Shown here: piece after piece, positions 16,296 to 24,643 of the stretch
Layout: each line of letters opens with the position of its first letter
Numbering within the stretch: position 1 is the first letter of the stretch
Assembly: GCF_000503215.1 (NCBI RefSeq)
Contig: NZ_AYTD01000017.1
Span: forward strand, 62,001-126,000
DNA length: 64,000 nucleotides
From: Pseudomonas canadensis
GTDB lineage: Bacteria; Pseudomonadota; Gammaproteobacteria; Pseudomonadales; Pseudomonadaceae
Direction: 5' to 3'
Position numbers and translations under genes: made by a program
The notes under the pieces: model-generated
The model's input: the letters and a program-made list of their open reading frames with translations, nothing else
The model's database searches: none
Told to the model about the DNA's origin: nothing

Positions 16296-16401
16296 GGCGT
16301 AAGCCTGCCTTTAGAGAATCGTGAACCGTGATTGAAGCAGAGTCGCTCGCAAAATGCCCGTCAAAAACACTAATGGCATAATGCCTTAGCGATAGCCAAA
16401 A

Positions 16402-17082
16402 TCAGTCAAGCAGGTCCAGTTGCAAGTACTCCGCGACGGCGCCAGCCCCCGCCTGCTTGAGTTTCGGCACGCGGCCCAGGCACGGTGCAGGCAGCCGCTC
16501 GGCCAGGGTTGCGAGGTTTTCTTCCAGACGAGAGGTCTTGGGATCGATGATATTCGCCACCCACCCGGCCAGCTGCAAACCGTCACGGGCGATGGCTTCG
16601 GCGGTGAGCAAGGCATGGCTGATGCACCCCAGGCGCACGCCCACCACCAGGATCACCGGCAGCTTGAGCGCCATGGCCAAATCCGACAGGTTCGCCTGAT
16701 CAGCCAGTGGCACCCGCCACCCGCCCGCGCCCTCGATCAAGGTGAAATCCGCTTCTCGCGCCAGAATCTGCTGCATGGGTTTGAGCAAGGCTTGCACAGT
16801 CAGCGATACGCCCGCCTCCCGCGCCGCCAGATGCGGCGCGATGGCCGGCTCGAGCGCCACCGGATTGACCTCGGCGTACGTCAGGGGCAACGAGCATTCG
16901 GCCAGCAACGCCAGTGCATCAGCGTTGCGCAAGCCTTTGGGCGTGACCTGGCAGCCGGAAGCCACGGGTTTGCCGGCGGCGGTGCTTCTGCCAGCTTGCC
17001 GGGCTGCGTGCAACAGACCGGCGGCGACGGTGGTCTTGCCGACATCGGTGTCGGTGCCGGTGATGAAGTAGGCGGCGGTCAT
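16402..17082 (-). CDS. bioD: Dethiobiotin synthetase
   Basis: BioD closes the ureido ring of dethiobiotin from 7,8-diaminopelargonate, CO2 and ATP. The 226-residue protein begins MTAAYFITGTDTDVGKTT with the P-loop GTDTDVGKTT at residues 9-18. Other family motifs are GKPVASGC (about 38-45) and TLIEGAGGWRVPLADQANLS (about 117-136). The length is normal. It is the last gene of bioBFHCD and overlaps bioC by 4 nt (ATGA). No bioA is in the operon here; in Pseudomonas bioA lies elsewhere. Confidence 0.97.
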   Translation of the reverse strand: MTAAYFITGTDTDVGKTTVAAGLLHAARQAGRSTAAGKPVASGCQVTPKGLRNADALALLAECSLPLTYAEVNPVALEPAIAPHLAAREAGVSLTVQALLKPMQQILAREADFTLIEGAGGWRVPLADQANLSDLAMALKLPVILVVGVRLGCISHALLTAEAIARDGLQLAGWVANIIDPKTSRLEENLATLAERLPAPCLGRVPKLKQAGAGAVAEYLQLDLLD

Positions 17083-17891
17083 AGAGGTTTCTCCAGTACG
17101 GCATACACCACTTGGTAAGTCGCCGGCAGACCTTGGGCCTGACGGAACCGCTCATACGCCTGCACCAGTGCAACAATCCGCGCACGCCCCGTCAACCCTC
17201 CCGGCCGGCCGGGGTTGAGGTTGTGTGCGCCCAAGGCCTTCAATTCATGGGTGAGGCTGCGCACATCCGGGTAATGCAGCACATGGGGGCGGCGCTCCAG
17301 GCTCACCACCCGCAGGCCGCTGGCCGCGCACAGTTGTTGATAAGCCTCGAACGTACGGAAGCGGTTGACGTGAACCAGGCCATCCGCCGCGCGCCAGCTT
17401 TCGCGCAGTTCTTCCAGGGTGCCCACGCACAGGCTGGCGAAAGCCAGCACGCCGCCTGGTTGCAACACGCGAGAGGCCTCGCTGAGCACGGCTTCGAAGT
17501 TCGCGCACCACTGCACCGCGAGGGAGGAGAAAATCAGCTCCAAGCTGTCAGTTTTAAGCGGCAAGCGTTCGGCGTCGCCGGCGATGAAGTGCTGGGCACC
17601 ACCCAGCGGGCGGGCGTGGTTGAGCATGCCTTCGGCAATATCCAGCGCGATACCCTGGCTGGCTGGCAGCCGCTCGCTCAGCACGCGGCTGAAATAACCG
17701 GTGCCGCAGCCCAGGTCCAGCCAGCGTTGCGGCGCAATGTCGGCCGGCATGCGCGCGAGCAATTGGCTGCCCACCGACCGCTGCAACTCGGCAACGCTGT
17801 CGTAACTGGCGGCTGCACGCGAAAACGATGCCGCTACTTGGCGTTTATCGGGCAACGCGCCTGGCAGCGGGGCGTGGGATAAATCATTCAT
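17079..17891 (-). CDS. bioC: Malonyl-ACP O-methyltransferase
   Basis: BioC methylates malonyl-ACP so that the fatty acid machinery can build the pimeloyl chain. The 270-residue protein has the Rossmann SAM-binding motif WLDLGCGTGYFSRVLSERLP at about residue 57 and the biotin-type N-terminus KRQVAASFSRAAASYDSVAE. I chose the ATG at 17891 (MNDLSHAPL), which overlaps bioH by 8 nt, the same spacing as the bioF-bioH junction; an ATG four codons further upstream is also possible. The operon position between bioH and bioD supports the call. Confidence 0.95.
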   Translation of the reverse strand: MNDLSHAPLPGALPDKRQVAASFSRAAASYDSVAELQRSVGSQLLARMPADIAPQRWLDLGCGTGYFSRVLSERLPASQGIALDIAEGMLNHARPLGGAQHFIAGDAERLPLKTDSLELIFSSLAVQWCANFEAVLSEASRVLQPGGVLAFASLCVGTLEELRESWRAADGLVHVNRFRTFEAYQQLCAASGLRVVSLERRPHVLHYPDVRSLTHELKALGAHNLNPGRPGGLTGRARIVALVQAYERFRQAQGLPATYQVVYAVLEKPL

Positions 17892-18615
17892 CGACGCACT
17901 CATGCAAAAAGGCCTGGATGGCCCCCGCGACGCCGTGGGGGTCTTCCAGGAGAAAAGCGTGGCCGGCCTGTTCAATCAGGCCGATTTCAACATCGGGCAG
18001 CAACGCCAGCAAGTCGCTGGCGGCTTCGGCGGGCACCAATCCGTCCAGCCCGGCGAACAGGTGTAACTGCGGGCCGCGATACGCCAGCAAGGCTTCGCGG
18101 GTGTCGAGTTGAGCGAGCAGTTCGAGACCAGGCATCAGCACACTGGAAGGCGTATTCGGCGCGCCACTGACCAGCAAGCGCGACAATCCGCGTGGGTCTT
18201 CGGCGCCTTTGGCGCACAGCAGACCGAAGCGCTTGAGGGTAACTTGGGAGTCGGCGTGGCAACCGGCGAGAAACGCATCGAAGGTCTCGGCGGGCATCGC
18301 ACTCGGCCAACCATCATGGGCGACAAAGCACGGATTGCTCGCCAGGGTCAGCAGGCCGCAGCAGCGCTCACCACGCCGCGCCGCCAATTCCGAAGCAAGC
18401 ATGCCGCCCAAGGACCAGCCACCCAGCCAGGCGTTGTCCGGCAGCGTGGCGTCGAGTTCGTCGAGCCATTCCTCCAGATCGCTGGAATCCATCGCGGGCA
18501 AGGGCTCGATCTGCACCTGCAGGTGTTCGTCCAAACCTTGCAATGCAGCGGCCAACGGCTCCAGCGGCGATACACCAAGGCCCCAGCCGGGCAGCAATAT
18601 CAGTCGATCACGCAT
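17884..18615 (-). CDS. bioH: Pimeloyl-ACP methyl ester carboxylesterase
   Basis: BioH removes the methyl group from pimeloyl-ACP methyl ester, ending elongation. The 243-residue alpha/beta hydrolase starts MRDRLILLPGWGLG and has the nucleophile elbow GGWSLGG with Ser68; an acidic residue in FAGLDGLVPAEAA and His in EQAGHAFLLEDP near the C-terminus complete the triad. The ATG at 18615 overlaps the bioF stop by 8 nt. Six more codons upstream are open but would start inside bioF and have no ribosome site. BioH is more diverged than the other Bio proteins, but the context is decisive. Confidence 0.93.
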   Translation of the reverse strand: MRDRLILLPGWGLGVSPLEPLAAALQGLDEHLQVQIEPLPAMDSSDLEEWLDELDATLPDNAWLGGWSLGGMLASELAARRGERCCGLLTLASNPCFVAHDGWPSAMPAETFDAFLAGCHADSQVTLKRFGLLCAKGAEDPRGLSRLLVSGAPNTPSSVLMPGLELLAQLDTREALLAYRGPQLHLFAGLDGLVPAEAASDLLALLPDVEIGLIEQAGHAFLLEDPHGVAGAIQAFLHECVDE

Positions 18616-19789
18616 GGTCGGGCTCCGTGGCACCTAACAAGCGGAAACACTCTTCCAATGCGTTTAACAATAGCTGTACCTGCGCCGCGCTGTGGGCCGC
18701 CGTCAAGGTCACGCGCAAACGGGCGCTGCCGGCCGGCACGGTGGGTGGGCGGATCGCCGTCACCATCAAGCCGCGCTCGCGCAGCATCTGCGACAGGCGC
18801 ATGGCCTTGGCGCTGTCGCCGATCAGGAACGGCTGGATCGGCGTGAAGCTGTCCATCAGGTCCAGCCCAAGCTGCTCGGCGCCGTGGCGGAACTGGCGGA
18901 TCAAAAGGTTGAGGTGCTCGCGCCGCCAATGCTCGGTGCGCAGCAGCTCCAGGCTTTTCAAGGTGGCGCAGGCCAGGGCCGGCGGTTGGCTGGTGGTGTA
19001 GATGTAAGGGCGCGCGAACTGGATCAGGCTTTCGATCAGCTCTTCACTGCCCGCCACAAAAGCGCCGGCTGTGCCGAACGCCTTGCCAAGGGTGCCAACC
19101 AGTACCGGCACGTCCTCCTGGCTCAGGCCGAAGTGCTCGACGATACCGCCGCCGTTGGCACCCAATGGGCCGAAGCCATGGGCATCATCCACCATCAACC
19201 ACGCGCCCTTGGCCTTGGTTTCACGGGCCAGCGCGGGTAGGTCGGCCAGGTCACCGTCCATGCTGAACACGCCATCGGTGACCACCAGGGTATTGCCGGT
19301 GGCTTTCTCCAGGCGCTTGACCAGGCTTGCGGCGTCGTTATGCAAGTAGCGATTGAAACGCGCCCCCGACAGCAGGCCCGCATCCAGCAACGAGGCATGG
19401 TTGAGTCGGTCTTCCAGCACCGTATCGCCCTGCCCCACCAACGCCGTGACCGCACCGAGGTTGGCCATGTAGCCGGTGGTAAACAGCAACGCACGCGGAC
19501 GACCGGTGAGGTCGGCCAACGCTTCTTCCAACTCATGATGCGGCGTCGCATGCCCGACCACCAGGTGCGAAGCACCGCCGCCCACGCCCCAGCGGGACGC
19601 ACCGGCGCGCCAGGCTTCGATCACTTGCGGGTGATTGGCCAGGCCCAGGTAATCGTTATTGCAGAACGCCAGCAACGGCTGGCCGTCCACCACCACTTCC
19701 GGGCCTTGGGGGCTGTCGAGCAGCGGGCGCTGGCGATAAAGGTGTTCGGCACGGCGGGCAGCGAGGCGCGCGGCGAGATCGAAAGACAT
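18608..19789 (-). CDS. bioF: 8-amino-7-oxononanoate synthase
   Basis: BioF is a PLP enzyme that condenses pimeloyl-ACP with L-alanine. The 393-residue protein shows CNNDYLGLANHP near residue 43, GGGASHLVVGHATPHHELE, VTDGVFSMDGDLADLP, the cofactor Asp in LMVDDAHGFGPLG and the Schiff-base lysine in GTLGKAFGTAGAF. The length is normal for the alpha-oxoamine synthase family. It starts 3 nt after the bioB stop and overlaps bioH, so it is in the same transcript. Confidence 0.97.
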   Translation of the reverse strand: MSFDLAARLAARRAEHLYRQRPLLDSPQGPEVVVDGQPLLAFCNNDYLGLANHPQVIEAWRAGASRWGVGGGASHLVVGHATPHHELEEALADLTGRPRALLFTTGYMANLGAVTALVGQGDTVLEDRLNHASLLDAGLLSGARFNRYLHNDAASLVKRLEKATGNTLVVTDGVFSMDGDLADLPALARETKAKGAWLMVDDAHGFGPLGANGGGIVEHFGLSQEDVPVLVGTLGKAFGTAGAFVAGSEELIESLIQFARPYIYTTSQPPALACATLKSLELLRTEHWRREHLNLLIRQFRHGAEQLGLDLMDSFTPIQPFLIGDSAKAMRLSQMLRERGLMVTAIRPPTVPAGSARLRVTLTAAHSAAQVQLLLNALEECFRLLGATEPDHA

Positions 19790-19792
19790 CCC

Positions 19793-20848
19793 TCACACCA
19801 CAGCGTTATAGAACTGCTCGCTGCTCTTCTGCTCCACCAGCGCCTGCTCGATCGCCGCCTGATGCACTTCATCCGCGTGTTCTTCACGGGCTTCCGGCAG
19901 GATGCCCAGGCGTGAGAACAGTTGCATGTCCTTGTCAGCCTGTGGGTTGGCGGTGGTCAGCAGTTTGTCGCCGTAGAAGATCGAGTTGGCGCCGGCGAAG
20001 AACGCCAGGGCCTGCATCTGCTCGTTCATCGCTTCACGACCGGCCGACAGCCGCACATGGGACTTCGGCATCAGGATGCGCGCCACGGCGAGCATGCGGA
20101 TGAAGTCGAAAGGATCAATGTCTTCGGCGTTTTCCAGCGGCGTACCGGCCACCTTCACCAGCATGTTGATCGGCACCGACTCCGGATGCTCCGGCAGGTT
20201 GGCCAGTTGGATCAGCAAGTTGGCGCGGTCATCGAGGGACTCGCCCATGCCGAGGATGCCACCGGAGCAGATCTTCATCCCCGAATCCCGCACGTAGGCC
20301 AGGGTTTGCAGGCGTTCGCTGTAGGTACGGGTGGTGATGATGCTGCCGTAGAACTCCGGCGAGGTATCGAGGTTGTGGTTGTAGTAGTCCAGGCCGGCCT
20401 GGGCCAGGGCTTCGGTCTGGTCCTGATCGAGGCGGCCGAGGGTCATGCAGGTTTCCAGGCCCATGGCCTTCACGCCTTTGACCATCTGCAGCACATAAGG
20501 CATGTCTTTGGCCGACGGGTGCTTCCAGGCGGCGCCCATGCAGAAGCGGGTCGAGCCGATGGCTTTGGCACGGGCAGCCTCTTCGAGGACCTTCTGCACT
20601 TCCATCAGCTTCTCTTTTTCCAGGCCAGTGTTGTAGTGGCCAGACTGCGGACAATATTTGCAATCTTCCGGGCAGGCGCCGGTCTTGATCGAGAGCAGCG
20701 TCGACACTTGTACACGGTTGGCGTCGAAATGCGCGCGGTGCACGGTCTGCGCCTGGAACAGCAGGTCATTGAACGGCTGCAAGAACAGCGCTTTGACTTC
20801 GGCGAGAGACCAATCGTGACGCAAGGTGGCGGTGGTGCTGGCGCTCAT
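19793..20848 (-). CDS. bioB: Biotin synthase (radical SAM)
   Basis: BioB inserts sulfur into dethiobiotin. The 351-residue protein has the radical SAM triad C59-x3-C63-x2-C66 (TGACPEDCKYCPQS) and typical downstream motifs CMGAAWKHPSAKDMP, YNHNLDTSPEFYG and CSGGILGMGES. The auxiliary cluster ligand is in the region with KSHVRLSAGR. It is the first gene of bioBFHCD, and its promoter carries a probable BirA operator about 100 nt upstream. Confidence 0.98.
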   Translation of the reverse strand: MSASTTATLRHDWSLAEVKALFLQPFNDLLFQAQTVHRAHFDANRVQVSTLLSIKTGACPEDCKYCPQSGHYNTGLEKEKLMEVQKVLEEAARAKAIGSTRFCMGAAWKHPSAKDMPYVLQMVKGVKAMGLETCMTLGRLDQDQTEALAQAGLDYYNHNLDTSPEFYGSIITTRTYSERLQTLAYVRDSGMKICSGGILGMGESLDDRANLLIQLANLPEHPESVPINMLVKVAGTPLENAEDIDPFDFIRMLAVARILMPKSHVRLSAGREAMNEQMQALAFFAGANSIFYGDKLLTTANPQADKDMQLFSRLGILPEAREEHADEVHQAAIEQALVEQKSSEQFYNAVV

Positions 20849-20924
20849 GGGCGATTCCTTGATTATGCTTTGGCAAGCGCTGCGGGAAGGGCAATACCCA
20901 CAGGCACGACACGGATGCTCGGCA

Positions 20925-20952
20925 TATTTAAGGAAGATTCATGCACTGTCAA
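20925..20952 (-). promoter_or_regulatory. bioB promoter (-35 TTGACA, -10 TAAATA)
   Basis: On the minus strand TTGACA (20952-20947) and TAAATA (20930-20925) are separated by 16 nt, about 75-80 nt before the bioB ATG. The -35 hexamer is part of one arm of the BirA-like operator, so bound BirA would block RNA polymerase. Confidence 0.65.
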
Positions 20953-21678
20953 CCAGACCACAAACACCAGGTTTACATCTGGTCAAAAAACGCTCAAATC
21001 TGTTTACTCTGCGATGAGGCAACGGAATCAGCCGACTCGGTATGCAACGTCTGCGAAACCGAGCTGCCGTGGCTGATAGAACACTGCAACCTGTGCGCCC
21101 TGCCCCTGCCGATGGAGGGCTTGATCTGCGGCCAATGCCAGAAACATCCGCCGGCCTTTAAACAGGTGATCGCGCCCTGGACCTACAGCTTTCCGATCGA
21201 CAGCCTGATCAGCCGCTTCAAGCACCAAGCGCGCTGGCCTCTGGGGCAGATGCTGGCGCGGCTGTTGACCCAGCACCTGCAACATCGCTTCGACAACACC
21301 GAACTCACTCGCCCCGACTGCCTGCTGCCGGTGCCAATGGCCCGCAAGCGCCTGCGGGAACGCGGCTATAACCAGGCGTTGATGCTGGCGCGATGGCTCA
21401 GCAGCGATTTGAACATCCCCTACGATGAACACCTGTTGTTACGCCCTCATGAAACCGTCGCCCAACAGGCCCTCGATGCCAAGACCCGCCAACGCAACCT
21501 GCTCGGCGCCTTCGCCCTGGCGCCCGACGCCAAGGTGCAAGGCCGACACTTCGCACTGGTGGATGACGTGCTCACCACCGGCGCCACCGCCCACAGCCTG
21601 GCGCGGTTGTTGATGAACGCCGGGGCACGACAGGTCGATGTGTACTGCCTGGCCCGAACGCCCAAACCAGGCGGCTGA
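20941..21678 (+). CDS. ComF-family amidophosphoribosyltransferase-like protein
   Basis: This 245-residue protein has CxxC zinc-finger-like pairs in its first third (ICLLCDEA, VCNVC, CNLCALP, ICGQCQKHP) and a type I phosphoribosyltransferase domain with the PRPP loop LVDDVLTTGATA near residue 202. ComF/GntX proteins are linked to DNA uptake or carbohydrate use, but biochemical roles are not firm. The ATG at 20941 is preceded by AAGGAAG. Its 5' coding end overlaps the biotin operator, so biotin status may affect it. PRTase substrate is unknown. Confidence 0.88.
   Translation: MHCQPDHKHQVYIWSKNAQICLLCDEATESADSVCNVCETELPWLIEHCNLCALPLPMEGLICGQCQKHPPAFKQVIAPWTYSFPIDSLISRFKHQARWPLGQMLARLLTQHLQHRFDNTELTRPDCLLPVPMARKRLRERGYNQALMLARWLSSDLNIPYDEHLLLRPHETVAQQALDAKTRQRNLLGAFALAPDAKVQGRHFALVDDVLTTGATAHSLARLLMNAGARQVDVYCLARTPKPGG
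20947..20977. promoter_or_regulatory. BirA-like biotin operator
   Basis: TGTCAACC-N15-GGTTTACA is an inverted repeat with one mismatch between arms. It closely matches the known proteobacterial BirA site TGTAAACC-N14-16-GGTTTACA. It spans codons 3-13 of the divergent comF-like gene and overlaps the -35 of the bioB promoter. Confidence 0.75.
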
Positions 21679-21736
21679 CTTGACTCCGTCCCACCTTGGC
21701 CGCAACGTTCGGTCCATCACATCGAAGCGTATCCGC

Positions 21737-22501
21737 ATGTCTCTGCCAACGTCCCTCAGCCAACACATCATCCGCCGACCCCAGCGCATTGCCTTGCTGG
21801 CGCATATCGCCGAGCAGGGTTCCATCACCCGCGCGGCAAAAAGTGCCGGCTTGAGTTACAAGGCGGCGTGGGATGCCATCGACGAGTTGAACAACCTGGC
21901 GCAAAAACCGCTGGTGGAACGCAGCGTCGGCGGCAAGGGCGGCGGCGGCGCCAAGTTGACGGCGGAAGGTGAGCGCGTGCTGCGTCTTTACCAACGCCTG
22001 CAAGTACTGCAGGCCGAAGTGCTGGGCTCAGACGAAGCCGCCAGCGATTTCAACCTGCTCGGCCGCCTGATGCTGCGCACCAGCGCGCGTAATCAACTGC
22101 ATGGTCAGGTCGTCGCCATCGAGCAGCATGGCCGCAATGATCTGATCCGCCTGCAACTGGCCGGCGGGCTGACTCTGGCTGCACAGATTACCCACGACAG
22201 CACGCAGCGACTGGAGCTGGAAACTGGCGTAGAAGTAGTCGCACTGATCAAGGCCGGCTGGCTTGAATTGCTGGCACCCGAGGCGCCCGTAACAACTGGA
22301 CACAATTGTATGGACGGCATCGTCGACGCCATTCTCGATGCTGAGGACGGGCCCAGCGAGGTGCGCGTCACCCTGCCAAACGGCCAGGTTTTGTGCGCCC
22401 TGGCGCAGCCCGCCACGCTCAAGGCGCTGCGCGTGACGGAAGGCAAAGCGATCCAGGTGCAATTTGCACCGAGCAATGTGCTGCTCGGCACACCGGTGTA
22501 A
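21737..22501 (+). CDS. modE: ModE-type molybdate-responsive regulator
   Basis: The 254-residue protein has an N-terminal LysR-like winged helix (HIAEQGSITRAAKSAGLSYK, about residues 27-46, then AAWDAIDELNN) and GGKGGGGAKLTAEGERVL, which is characteristic of ModE. The C-terminal half has two TOBE/Mop repeats (starting ARNQLHGQVVAIEQHGRND and MDGIVDAILDAEDGPSEV), which bind molybdate. The ATG at 21737 has a poor ribosome site. No modABC genes are adjacent in this window, so the target operon must be elsewhere. Length is close to E. coli ModE (262 aa). Confidence 0.9.
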   Translation: MSLPTSLSQHIIRRPQRIALLAHIAEQGSITRAAKSAGLSYKAAWDAIDELNNLAQKPLVERSVGGKGGGGAKLTAEGERVLRLYQRLQVLQAEVLGSDEAASDFNLLGRLMLRTSARNQLHGQVVAIEQHGRNDLIRLQLAGGLTLAAQITHDSTQRLELETGVEVVALIKAGWLELLAPEAPVTTGHNCMDGIVDAILDAEDGPSEVRVTLPNGQVLCALAQPATLKALRVTEGKAIQVQFAPSNVLLGTPV

Positions 22502-22518
22502 ACGCCCCGCCATTTAAA

Positions 22519-22536
22519 CTGCAACAATTTCGTCAC
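22519..22536 (+). promoter_or_regulatory. Weak Pho-box-like sequence upstream of the phosphatase gene
   Basis: CTGCAAC-AATT-TCGTCAC has the 7-4-7 spacing of a PhoB box but matches only about 9 of the 14 repeat positions. It is 43 nt upstream of the PhoX-type gene, where such a box would be expected. Treat as a suggestion. Confidence 0.3.
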
Positions 22537-22579
22537 GCCCGCTCCTTATGGTGTCTGCAAAAACCGCAGGGAGCCTGAG

Positions 22580-24478
22580 ATGAGCCTATTAGAAGAAAAC
22601 CAAGCCACCGACCTTGAGCAGATGGTCGGCCTCACCCGCCGCCGTTTCATCGGCGCCGGTGCCCTGTGTGGCGCCGCGATGTTCCTGGGTGGCAACCTGC
22701 TGACCCGCAGCGCCCTCGCCGTCAACGCCGCCAGCGCCAGCCCGTTGCTGGGGTTCACCAGCATCGCCGCCGCCACCAGCGACGCCATTACTTTGCCGCC
22801 GGGCTATAGCGCTTCGGTGCTGATCAGCTGGGGCCAGCCGTTGAGCAAGAGCGCGCCGGCCTTCGACCCGTCCGGTAACGGCACGGCCAAGGCCCAGGAA
22901 CAGCAGTTCGGCGACAACAATGACGGCATGAGCCTGTTTGCCTTCCCCGGCGACGAGAATCGCGCGCTGATGGCGATCAACAACGAATACACCAACTACC
23001 GCTACCTCTTCGCCCACGGCGGCGCGCCGCAATCGGCCGAAGACGTGCACAAGGCCCAGGCCAGCGAAGGCGTGTCGGTCATCGAAGTACGGCGCAAGGG
23101 CGACACATGGCAGTTCGTGCAGGACTCGCGCTACAACCGCCGCATCCACGGCAACTCGCCGATCCGCCTCAGCGGCCCTGCCGCCGGCCACGACTGGCTC
23201 AAAACCAGCGCCGACAAATCCGGCAAAAAAGCCCTGGGCACCTTCCAGAACTGCGCCAACGGCAAGACGCCGTGGGGCACTTATCTGACGTGTGAAGAGA
23301 ACTTCACCGACTGCTTCGGCAGCAGCAACCCACAACAAACCTTCGACGCCGGGCAGAAACGCTATGGCGTAGTCGCCGCCAGCAAAGATATCAACTGGCA
23401 CCAGCACGACCCGCGCTTCGACATCGCCAAGAACCCCAACGAACTCAACCGCCACGGCTGGGTCGTGGAAATCGACCCGTTCGACCCGCAATCCACCCCG
23501 GCCAAGCGTACCGCCCTGGGTCGCTTCAAGCATGAAAACGCTGCCCTGGCGGAAACCCGCGACGGCCGCGCCGTGGTGTACATGGGCGACGATGAGCGCG
23601 GCGAGTTCATCTACAAGTTCGTCAGCCGCGACAAGATCAACCACAAGAATCCCAAGGCCAACAAAGACCTGCTCGACCACGGCACCTTGTATGTGGCGAT
23701 CTTCGACGCGGGCGACGGCAACGCCGACCACCCCAAGGGCAAGGGCCAATGGGTCGAGCTGACCCACGGCAAAAATGGCATCGACGCCAGCACCGGCTTC
23801 GCCAACCAGGCCGAAGTGCTGATCCACGCGCGCCTGGCGGCCAGCGTGGTGAAAGCCACGCGCATGGACCGCCCGGAATGGATCGTCGTCAGCCCCACCG
23901 ACGGCCAGGTCTATTGCACCCTGACCAACAACGCCAAGCGCGGTGAAGACGGCCAACCAGTCGGGGGCCCGAACCCTCGTGAGAAAAACGTCTACGGTCA
24001 GATCCTGCGCTGGAAGGCAGATGCCGATAACCACGGCAGTATGGAATTCACTTGGGACCTATTTGTGGTGGCCGGCAACCCAGGCGTTCACGCCGGAACA
24101 CCGAAGGGCGGGTCGTCGAATATCAACCCGCAGAACATGTTCAACAGTCCAGACGGATTGGGCTTCGACAAGGCTGGACGCCTGTGGATTCTTACGGATG
24201 GGGACTACAGCAACGCGGGTGACTTCGCCGGCATGGGCAACAACCAGATGCTCTGCGCCGACCCTTCCACCGGAGAAATCCGCCGCTTCATGGTAGGACC
24301 GGTGGCCTGTGAAGTGACGGGTATCAGCTTCTCGCCGGATCAGAAGACGCTGTTTGTGGGGATCCAGCACCCAGGCGAAACCGGTGGGTCGACCTGGCCG
24401 GAGCATCTGCCGAATGGCAAGCCGCGGTCGTCGGTGATGGCGATTCGGCGGGATGATGGCGGTATCGTCGGCGCCTGA
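22580..24478 (+). CDS. phoX: PhoX-family (DUF839) Tat-exported phosphatase
   Basis: The 632-residue protein has a twin-arginine signal (LTRRRFIGAGALCGAAMFLG, residues 18-37) ending at about SALA, so it is exported folded to the periplasm. The mature part has PhoX/DUF839 features: PGDENRALMAINNEYTNYRY, GTFQNCANGKTPWGTYLTCE, VYMGDDERGEFIYKFVS and SPDGLGFDKAGRLWILTDGD. PhoX enzymes are Ca/Fe-dependent alkaline phosphatases used in phosphate starvation. The ATG follows AGGGAGCCTGAG. It is followed by a REP element and looks monocistronic. Confidence 0.88.
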   Translation: MSLLEENQATDLEQMVGLTRRRFIGAGALCGAAMFLGGNLLTRSALAVNAASASPLLGFTSIAAATSDAITLPPGYSASVLISWGQPLSKSAPAFDPSGNGTAKAQEQQFGDNNDGMSLFAFPGDENRALMAINNEYTNYRYLFAHGGAPQSAEDVHKAQASEGVSVIEVRRKGDTWQFVQDSRYNRRIHGNSPIRLSGPAAGHDWLKTSADKSGKKALGTFQNCANGKTPWGTYLTCEENFTDCFGSSNPQQTFDAGQKRYGVVAASKDINWHQHDPRFDIAKNPNELNRHGWVVEIDPFDPQSTPAKRTALGRFKHENAALAETRDGRAVVYMGDDERGEFIYKFVSRDKINHKNPKANKDLLDHGTLYVAIFDAGDGNADHPKGKGQWVELTHGKNGIDASTGFANQAEVLIHARLAASVVKATRMDRPEWIVVSPTDGQVYCTLTNNAKRGEDGQPVGGPNPREKNVYGQILRWKADADNHGSMEFTWDLFVVAGNPGVHAGTPKGGSSNINPQNMFNSPDGLGFDKAGRLWILTDGDYSNAGDFAGMGNNQMLCADPSTGEIRRFMVGPVACEVTGISFSPDQKTLFVGIQHPGETGGSTWPEHLPNGKPRSSVMAIRRDDGGIVGA

Positions 24479-24491
24479 TAGACCACAGTCC

Positions 24492-24593
24492 CTGTAGGAG
24501 CAGGCTTGCCCGCGAAAAACGTCAACGATAACGCGCAAAGCCTGACGCCCCGAGCCTCGCTCAGGTTTTTCGCGAGCAAGCTCGCTCCTACAG
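24492..24593. repeat. REP inverted-repeat pair
   Basis: CTGTAGGAGCAGGCTTGCCC at the left and GCGAGCAAGCTCGCTCCTACAG at the right (written as arms of about 20 nt) enclose about 60 nt, between the phosphatase and kinase genes. Confidence 0.85.
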
Positions 24594-24643
24594 GGTTACC
24601 ATACCCGGCCGGACGCGGCGCCCTGCTGCGCGCAGGAGTTCGC

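Noticed and set aside
24506..24643. Upstream extension of srkA
   Set aside because: The added codons run through a REP element, and the downstream ATG has a good Shine-Dalgarno and gives the normal protein length.
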